The translations under genes were made by a program, and so were the position numbers. The notes below the pieces were generated by a model. The model was not told the DNA's origin. It ran no database searches and worked only from the letters and a program-made list of their open reading frames with translations. Shown here piece after piece: positions 4,001 through 7,068 of a stretch of DNA of 7,068 nucleotides. Source of the DNA: Verrucomicrobiales bacterium (GTDB lineage Bacteria > Verrucomicrobiota > Verrucomicrobiia > Verrucomicrobiales > DEV007). Every line of letters begins with the position of its first letter. The first letter of the stretch is position 1. The DNA is taken from assembly GCA_002684575.1 (NCBI GenBank), contig NYVP01000183.1, positions 1 to 7,068 of the forward strand, given 5' to 3'.

Positions 4001-6953
4001 TAAAGCACTCGGTGCTGCCAAAGATCTTGTCTCAGGAAAATTGGATATTGCTTCAGCATTGCAGGATTTCAATATCAACCTCGATGACCCTGCAATATCC
4101 GGTATTATCGGCTCTCTTGGTGATGCTGGAAAGTTGGTTGGCAATATCGGGAAGGCAGCTCTTTCGGCTGTTGACATGGTCGACTGGGCGATGAATGACT
4201 CTCCACTTGGAAACGTGATCGGGCTCATCCCTGGTGCTGGCACTGTGTCATCTGCAATCCAAATTGCTAGCAAATACATTCCTACAGATGTTGCCAAGCT
4301 CGCAATTGATGGCCTGACAGGTGAAGAAGTTCCAATTGATAAGGTGATTGAAGCCGGTATGAAAGGACTTAAACTGCCAGAAATCGATATTCCAAACCTT
4401 GGATCAATTGGAGGAAAGAAGCGCATGCTTCTGTCAGAGACATCATCTGCCAATCATGATCATCTAAGATTATTTCAACAGCTTGCTGAAGCCAAGGTTG
4501 CCGTTGCTCCTTCGCTCAGTTCGAAGGGCGGCATACCCCTCAGATCCAAGGAAAAGGGGTATCATCAGCTGTCATCAGAGGCAAAGTTGGAGTCCCTCGC
4601 ATGGAAGTGGGCCCTGGCAATGCATCATCATGACATTCTGAAGGCATTTGAAGATCATGCAAGAAAGGTTTCTTTGTCCGCTACTGAGCAACGCAAGCAA
4701 GAGTTGTTCTTAGCAGACGCGTTCAATAAATTGAAGGATGGTGCAGGAAAATTGCTTGAAAAGGGAGTTTCTGCATTTGAGAAGGTTGGCAAGGGCGTCA
4801 CAGACACTATAAGGACAATCAATCCTAAGCTTGCAGACAACATTGAAAGCACATATAAAGCAGGCAAGGAGGCATTGCTGGGCCCAGTAGTAGATGCAAA
4901 AACGCTGTGGGAATTCTTTCAGGACATGAATTCCGACGATGACGCATTATATGATGGCAAACTTGACACTTGGGATAGTATGGAAATGATCACTGAGAAT
5001 ACCGTTAAAGCTCCCAACTTTTACCAAATGACTGGGTTTGCCTTCAACTGCAAGGAAATTACCGAATCAGATCGTGAAAGCGGCATTTCCGACGTTGGAA
5101 TTGCATACACAACAGGAAATATTCAAACTAAATCCAGCAAGGCTTTCTATTTCGGTGCAGCAGAAAATGCACAAATTTCGCAGGATGTTTATGAATCTAT
5201 GTCTAACGTCGTTACACTTGAACAGGACGAGTTTCTTCTTGCCGTTCAGATTGCACGCACCAAGTATGGCGTGCAATCTGTGACTGGATACAAGACCAAC
5301 AAGAAATTCCATTCACTCCAGTGCGGCCCACCAAAACCCGACAAGGAAGGTGTGTCTGTGATGTACTCAGCCTGCGAATATGGCAAGGGCGGTATTGGCT
5401 TGTACGGCGCCATGCAGCAGGAAGGAGGTGGTCTTCGTGCAATTGGAATCCTGTGTGCTGGAGCGCAAGGTGATTGGCAAGAAATTGGAGCATCTAACGA
5501 TTTTTACTATCCTCAAGTTCAGTTTTCATATGCTACAAGAATGTACTGGCCTTCCAACTTAAGACAGCGGAGCAAATCAGTCTTTGGAAGTGTTTTATAC
5601 TCTGAATTTATGTCAATGGAAAGAGTTCGCGTGTCAGGCCTTGAGTTATACTGCAGTTCAGATGCGGTTGCATCTATTGCTCTAGAGTATGATGATGGCA
5701 GGGGCACTATTAAGAAAGAGTTTATTGGAGCACCGTTCAAAAAGCTTTCGTCATTTACCAAGAAGGAGTATGTGTTTCCAATTGGAGAGAGACTCACGGG
5801 TTTCCGGGCTTCAGCAAGGTACTCTAACAAGCTTGATGGCATATACACCATATACACAACGCAGCAGACAATCGATGTACCTGATTGCGGTAGACAGAGG
5901 GCAAGGACGGTGGCAAGATCTCAAACTTGCCCCGTGGAGCTTCCGGATGAGAGCTCGCCCACATTCAAAGGCGGTGTGATCGGGCTGCGAGCACAAATGA
6001 TAAGAGGCAGAAGCGAAATAGGGTGGCTTGGCTTAGAATGTGCTAAGCCAAAGTCTGATGACCCGTTTATGGACACCAAGGCGCACAGTATCGAGATGGA
6101 AGAAGGCGAGTACCTGACTGGTATGATTGGTGTTTTGACTCCAGTGTCCGACCCGAAAGCCGGCGCAGGTGCGCAAGGAATGTCAGCTGCTGTCAAGAAC
6201 AGGCTTGGTGGCGTGTCCACTATTTTAACAAACAACAAAGTGCTGCCCATATCTTGCGGGTCTGAAATTGGTGAACACGCCATTGCAAATATTCCAAACA
6301 ACGGAATGCCCCTGAACTTCTTTGCATCGTCACATTCTGATGGCCTAACGTCTCTTGGGTTTCAATATGCGACTATTCCAACTGAAGCTGAGAATGGCTT
6401 CATATTGCAGTCCACCAAATCCATCAAGCTCAGCAAGCCTGCGGGCAGGAAAATGAGCGATTTTGTCGGAAAAAGCAAGAAAAATGATATCAAGGCCGAT
6501 ATGGTCAAGTCATTTTTCAATTTCTATGTCCAACAGTATCTCCGACTTGAAATCCTCGAGTTCCAATGTGTGTACGAGGCAGGATACACATACTTGTCTG
6601 CTATGACAATCACTTTCAGTAACAAGGACAAGTTTGTAATCGGCAAGAAGATTGAGAATACCATGAACGCACACAATAGAATCGTGGAACTTGCGCCGAA
6701 CGAAAACCTTGAATCCATTGAGTTCTTTGTGAACAAGGCCGGCCTGTTGACAGGTATCTCTGAAGCAGCAACAGACCAAGCTACTTCACGGTTGAATTGT
6801 GGTGCTGGCGCATCAACTTCCACAGTGTCTGCCAAGCGAGGCAAACATATTGTCGGCTTTGATGCCTATTTCAAGCCCTCCAGGTCCCATCCAGACAGGG
6901 GCCAGATTACACAGCTCACAGCGCTCACTATTGACAAAACTGGCGTGGTGTAA
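1035..6953 (+). CDS. Main part of giant MACPF/perforin-like multi-domain protein (continuation of the 101-1078 frame)
   Basis: Open for about 1970 codons and ending at TAA 6951-6953. The frame has no ATG near its 5' end: position 1035 is TTG and the first Met codon is at about 1503, inside a Cys module. It therefore cannot be an independent eukaryotic gene and is read as the continuation of the upstream frame, with true use starting near 1065. Domains in joined numbering: Cys modules 3-5 (386-626), MACPF (about 636-883), FAMeT-like beta module (about 923-1067), EGF-like Cys units (1072-1143), Gly/Ala-rich helical region (about 1249-1630) and four beta-repeats (about 1644-2277). No C-terminal membrane segment or GPI-type tail is visible. 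The MACPF assignment rests on an ordered set of family hallmarks. The other domain names are resemblances only. Likely role: an extracytoplasmic membrane-active or membrane-binding protein. Target and lytic activity are unknown. The long undamaged frame argues against a pseudogene. Confidence 0.85.
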   Translation: MVHQWKRQGQKKHPKRYFRGAVPLKCASEASSTESASSSSASETSTGSETSSQTAQSHEGTPAVRQSTSSSILQCSRIVGCFPASDSAKPVEHVQDCKKWYCTKSPPISSLNDWSNVKSSPEFAADVDQGTGNCCAKLLETWDVKADFCDSDAEPVMDAKACINYLCGTSPAITDNGASLVEWQAQHENSPSAFKQRVEECISTLHNDDTSSWPEECSGPDPAESAETTKFLEDLVGKRLTADDLKQVEAMDNPNENALVPIEPSGATCADGVPENPKLPGTDILGAGYDPALKPGCEFEQCMTRQVYKWTYNKCNTLHSPGGTFSVPDQIKVFNIYNVHAATHVYSSAKEEASSLAIDAGLSAAYSAWAWSASMAASFGWSESSAKSSNQHKAIRAVDIDLYSLKTMPPSSMDGLSPDFVAHYNSLPERFGFAPHRFMEFVRTWGRFVTIGGRWGGTLDINMFFSSSSSASKRDMSVGVEAAFDGMFSAKVHFNLDHSKSAKSLASNSRITLTASGGDPGIAATITDLQPGMEKSARFRDDFMAWIKSVPLHPRMAQRMPSLQTLTSIIPASGKTTDIMRKKALEFAVGVFSSDPQAAMGASSQTCTGKSSGIKFSDFNRFQKGDCLAFSASSSSALKVELTGTPGDIAGGYLLDITTNGVNLYRGNDRKNPVATSMNPSAFAVPDASLLADYWVCITASGSNEHIEYGKGSTKMLTYDDSQGLSPQFFGLGCESHAAFSAISVFKAKDFKIWTEENTACIIAKCKNTDVSDGKCSCTKCASGYRVVEGGAKCQRVSTCPNKVGCTNLDSKTCECRACCCGLALHPTTKACLENGVWTQAYPAVQFSKAAGDKFEAKVKKMDILPDEYYRIKDLQLTCSENAGLVSLAVRHTKMLDKPPIWDSDIKLKYGALVGDSSYADEDLILRSYLENNPKTKPLMERLGNFFKGDHLGNMVKSAIPFGLGDNIDFADLGNIFKKGIDVVKEHGGKALGAAKDLVSGKLDIASALQDFNINLDDPAISGIIGSLGDAGKLVGNIGKAALSAVDMVDWAMNDSPLGNVIGLIPGAGTVSSAIQIASKYIPTDVAKLAIDGLTGEEVPIDKVIEAGMKGLKLPEIDIPNLGSIGGKKRMLLSETSSANHDHLRLFQQLAEAKVAVAPSLSSKGGIPLRSKEKGYHQLSSEAKLESLAWKWALAMHHHDILKAFEDHARKVSLSATEQRKQELFLADAFNKLKDGAGKLLEKGVSAFEKVGKGVTDTIRTINPKLADNIESTYKAGKEALLGPVVDAKTLWEFFQDMNSDDDALYDGKLDTWDSMEMITENTVKAPNFYQMTGFAFNCKEITESDRESGISDVGIAYTTGNIQTKSSKAFYFGAAENAQISQDVYESMSNVVTLEQDEFLLAVQIARTKYGVQSVTGYKTNKKFHSLQCGPPKPDKEGVSVMYSACEYGKGGIGLYGAMQQEGGGLRAIGILCAGAQGDWQEIGASNDFYYPQVQFSYATRMYWPSNLRQRSKSVFGSVLYSEFMSMERVRVSGLELYCSSDAVASIALEYDDGRGTIKKEFIGAPFKKLSSFTKKEYVFPIGERLTGFRASARYSNKLDGIYTIYTTQQTIDVPDCGRQRARTVARSQTCPVELPDESSPTFKGGVIGLRAQMIRGRSEIGWLGLECAKPKSDDPFMDTKAHSIEMEEGEYLTGMIGVLTPVSDPKAGAGAQGMSAAVKNRLGGVSTILTNNKVLPISCGSEIGEHAIANIPNNGMPLNFFASSHSDGLTSLGFQYATIPTEAENGFILQSTKSIKLSKPAGRKMSDFVGKSKKNDIKADMVKSFFNFYVQQYLRLEILEFQCVYEAGYTYLSAMTITFSNKDKFVIGKKIENTMNAHNRIVELAPNENLESIEFFVNKAGLLTGISEAATDQATSRLNCGAGASTSTVSAKRGKHIVGFDAYFKPSRSHPDRGQITQLTALTIDKTGVV
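1063..1078 (+). other. Frame junction: A7 homopolymer and CCC-TAA stop
   Basis: Seven A residues at 1063-1069 precede GCACCC and the TAA at 1076-1078. The upstream frame is closed by this TAA, and the downstream frame is closed by TGA at 996-998. The change of frame must therefore lie between 999 and 1078, and the A7 run is the only long homopolymer there. With six A the reading is S-K-K-H-P-K-R-Y-F. With a +1 slip at CCC-T it is S-K-K-A-P-K-R-Y-F. I favour a one-base sequencing, assembly or allelic insertion. Programmed +1 shifting at a stop after CCC is the alternative. Confidence 0.8.
1113..1247 (+). other. Ser/Thr/Glu-rich spacer between Cys modules 2 and 3
   Basis: Directly after the frame junction the protein runs through about 45 residues dominated by Ser, Thr, Glu and Ala (densest at 1125-1205). 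It is an extended low-complexity linker comparable to that at 596-670, probably flexible and possibly O-glycosylated. The similar compositional style on both sides of the junction supports continuity of the protein. Confidence 0.55.
2007..2750 (+). other. MACPF (membrane attack complex/perforin) domain
   Basis: Joined residues about 636-883. Visible hallmarks in order: an Ala/Ser-rich stretch (about 657-700) where the first membrane-inserting cluster usually lies; LP at 738-739; then the signature region with W756-G757, nine residues, G767-G768. This matches the spacing of the family motif G-T-H-(Y/F)...G-G, but T-H is replaced by R758-F759. GGDP follows at 828-831, then W857-I-K-S860-V with prolines at 862 and 865, matching the family's GG-x-P...W-x-x-S...P pattern. 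A five-Ser run (about 776-780) sits after the signature, near the second cluster region. Family members oligomerise on membranes and many form pores. Whether this one does is unknown given the altered signature. Confidence 0.8.
2868..3302 (+). other. Beta-rich module resembling the FAMeT-like (Methyltransf_FA) domain
   Basis: Joined residues about 923-1067, directly after the MACPF domain. The pattern is an alternating hydrophobic strand series, then Y-W-V-C-I (about 1005-1009), then I-E-Y-G-K-G-S (about 1018-1024), L-T-Y-D-D and F-F-G-L-G. This follows the layout of the extracellular beta-sandwich called farnesoic acid O-methyltransferase-like (wvs..., I-x-V-G-x-G, L-x-W-D, v-G-f). Despite the name, that domain is mostly a binding module in extracellular proteins. 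The assignment is by eye and could be wrong. A generic lectin-like beta-sandwich is the alternative. Confidence 0.45.
3315..3530 (+). other. Two tandem EGF-like Cys-rich units
   Basis: Fourteen Cys in 72 residues (joined 1072-1143). Unit 1 is C1072-x4-C-x9-C-x-C-x2-C-x12-C1105. Unit 2 is C1111-x5-C-x7-C-x-C-x2-CCC-x10-C1143. The shared C-x-C-x2-C core and similar outer spacing indicate a duplication. Unit 1 continues with A-S-G-Y after its core, as in EGF-like or ephrin-receptor-like repeats. Unit 2 carries two extra Cys. The units are consistent with disulfide-bonded extracellular spacers between the MACPF-proximal part and the rest. Confidence 0.6.
3648..3791 (+). repeat. Half copy of the C-terminal beta-repeat
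   Basis: Joined residues about 1183-1230. The segment L-Q-L-T-C-S-E-N-A-G-L-V-S-L-A-V closely parallels L-E-L-Y-C-S-S-D-A-V-A-S-I-A-L in the C-terminal repeat at 5625-6044: the same strand, Cys, turn, strand pattern, followed by a Tyr-Gly. The second half with the Cys-Gly hallmark is absent; the Gly-rich helical region follows instead. Confidence 0.5.
3846..4990 (+). other. Gly/Ala/Lys-rich amphipathic-helix region with internal RMLLS site
   Basis: Joined residues about 1249-1630 contain no Cys, unlike every other part of the ectodomain. They are dominated by Gly, Ala, Leu, Ile, Lys and Asp in a heptad-like amphipathic pattern. One segment (about 1370-1390, including IGLIPGAGTVSSAIQIA) is hydrophobic enough to insert in or lie on a membrane. 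Two sub-segments, about 1286-1313 and about 1539-1565, look alike (phenylalanine, lysines, G-x-G-K-x-L spacing) and may be an old duplication. KKRMLLSET (from 4416) divides the region and is followed by a polar linker. I recognise no family. A membrane-active or coiled helical bundle is the reasonable reading. Confidence 0.45.
5031..6932 (+). repeat. Four C-terminal beta-rich repeats (jacalin-like / APC-beta-like)
   Basis: Approximate units: A 5031-5459, B 5625-6044, C 6072-6371, D 6540-6932. Shared pattern: a first strand with Cys (FNC, LYC, FQC; not evident in C), a strand with Y/F plus Gly or Asn turn, an F/V-x-G strand, an acidic E-x-(F/L/Y)-L strand, then a Thr-containing strand ending in Cys-Gly (LQCG, PDCG, ISCG, LNCG). 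In A-C the unit closes with G-x-x-x-(A or S) strands and (I/L)-G-x-x-(C/Y)-A. This alternation resembles jacalin-type beta-prism lectins and the three-repeat C-terminal APC-beta domain of apicomplexan perforin-like proteins, which bind target membranes. The repeat nature is seen directly. The fold and binding role are inference. Confidence 0.6.
5247..5280 (+). other. Perfect 12-bp inverted repeat inside the coding region
   Basis: CAGATTGCACGC (5247-5258) is the exact reverse complement of GCGTGCAATCTG (5269-5280), with a 10-nt spacer. As RNA it forms a stable hairpin within repeat A. No function is evident. The arms fall in two adjacent beta strands of the protein and the frame is uninterrupted. 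Confidence 0.6.
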
Positions 6954-7058
6954 AATGCATGAAATAATGCTCACAATATGCACGTTTGAAAAGCCCCGTA
7001 ATTCACCATGTTTGGCTGGCTTTTCAATTCCACGTTATTCAAGAATAAACAATTCAAT
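6954..7058 (+). other. 3' UTR
   Basis: Short 3' untranslated region from the TAA at 6951-6953 to the start of the A tail. It holds an inverted repeat (6986-7027), a CACGTT direct repeat (6981 and 7031) and two AATAAA hexamers near the end. No further reading frame is seen. Confidence 0.8.
6986..7027 (+). promoter_or_regulatory. 3' UTR hairpin
   Basis: TTGAAAAGCC (6986-6995) pairs perfectly with GGCTTTTCAA (7018-7027): a 10-bp stem with a 22-nt loop, ending 16 nt before the first AATAAA. It could affect mRNA stability or 3'-end processing. There is no direct evidence of function. Confidence 0.4.
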
Positions 7059-7061
7059 AAA
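7044..7061 (+). terminator. Polyadenylation signals AATAAA
   Basis: AATAAA at 7044-7049 lies about 10 nt before the A run and is the likely signal. A second AATAAA at 7056-7061 merges with the tail and may be partly formed by added A. The canonical hexamer and its spacing are typical of eukaryotic cleavage and polyadenylation. Confidence 0.75.
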
Positions 7062-7068
7062 AAAAAAA
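7059..7068 (+). other. Poly(A) tail start
   Basis: Ten A end the sequence, consistent with a trimmed poly(A) tail of a cDNA. This fixes the transcript orientation as +. Confidence 0.7.

Noticed and set aside
3818..4453. 211-codon open frame on the - strand
   Set aside because: Lies opposite the Gly/Ser-biased helical region of the main frame; its Ser/Pro/Ile-rich translation is a compositional shadow, and the poly(A) end shows transcription from the + strand.
101..6953. Pseudogene
   Set aside because: Only one frame break in about 2280 codons, located in a homopolymer, with all domains intact and a polyadenylated transcript.

Overview
This window looks like one complete, polyadenylated eukaryotic mRNA (a cDNA or transcript contig), not a stretch of genome. 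It has a 100-nt 5' leader with a stop in frame with the first ATG, about 6.85 kb of coding sequence on the + strand, a 105-nt 3' UTR with AATAAA signals, and a terminal A run. There is no visible intron, no second gene and no bacterial-type expression signal. The coding sequence uses the standard code. The organism cannot be named from sequence alone. A very large secreted or anchored MACPF protein with Cys-rich modules and beta-rich C-terminal repeats would fit a protist or microalga (alveolate, stramenopile, cryptophyte or similar), but that placement is inference.

The coding region is split between two frames. The 5' piece (101-1078) runs into a TAA. The 3' piece (read from 1035, with no ATG until about 1503) continues to 6953. 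A run of seven A at 1063-1069 lies in the only interval (999-1078) where the two frames are both open. Removing one A gives a single protein of 2283 residues. The Cys modules continue across the junction, so I treat this as one gene. The break is most likely a homopolymer error or an allelic indel. A +1 programmed frameshift at CCC-TAA is a less likely alternative.

Protein layout (numbering of the joined 2283-aa protein): N-terminal hydrophobic signal or signal-anchor (about 26-41); five Cys modules sharing a C-x4-C core (104-626), with Ser-rich spacers; a MACPF/perforin-like domain (about 636-883) with an altered signature; a beta-rich module resembling the farnesoic-acid-methyltransferase-like (Methyltransf_FA) domain (about 923-1067); two tandem 6-8-Cys EGF-like units (1072-1143); a half copy of the later beta-repeat (about 1183-1230); a long Gly/Ala/Lys-rich amphipathic-helix region (about 1249-1630) containing an RMLLS motif; and four C-terminal beta-rich repeats (about 1644-2277), each with a Cys-Gly hallmark, resembling jacalin-like or APC-beta (apicomplexan perforin C-terminal) beta-prism units.

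The working interpretation is an extracellular or membrane-anchored, multi-domain MACPF protein. The MACPF core would act on membranes, and the C-terminal beta-repeats and Cys modules would provide target binding. The combination is not one I recognise as a named protein. At RNA level there are three clean inverted repeats: after the start codon, inside the coding region (12 bp perfect), and in the 3' UTR.
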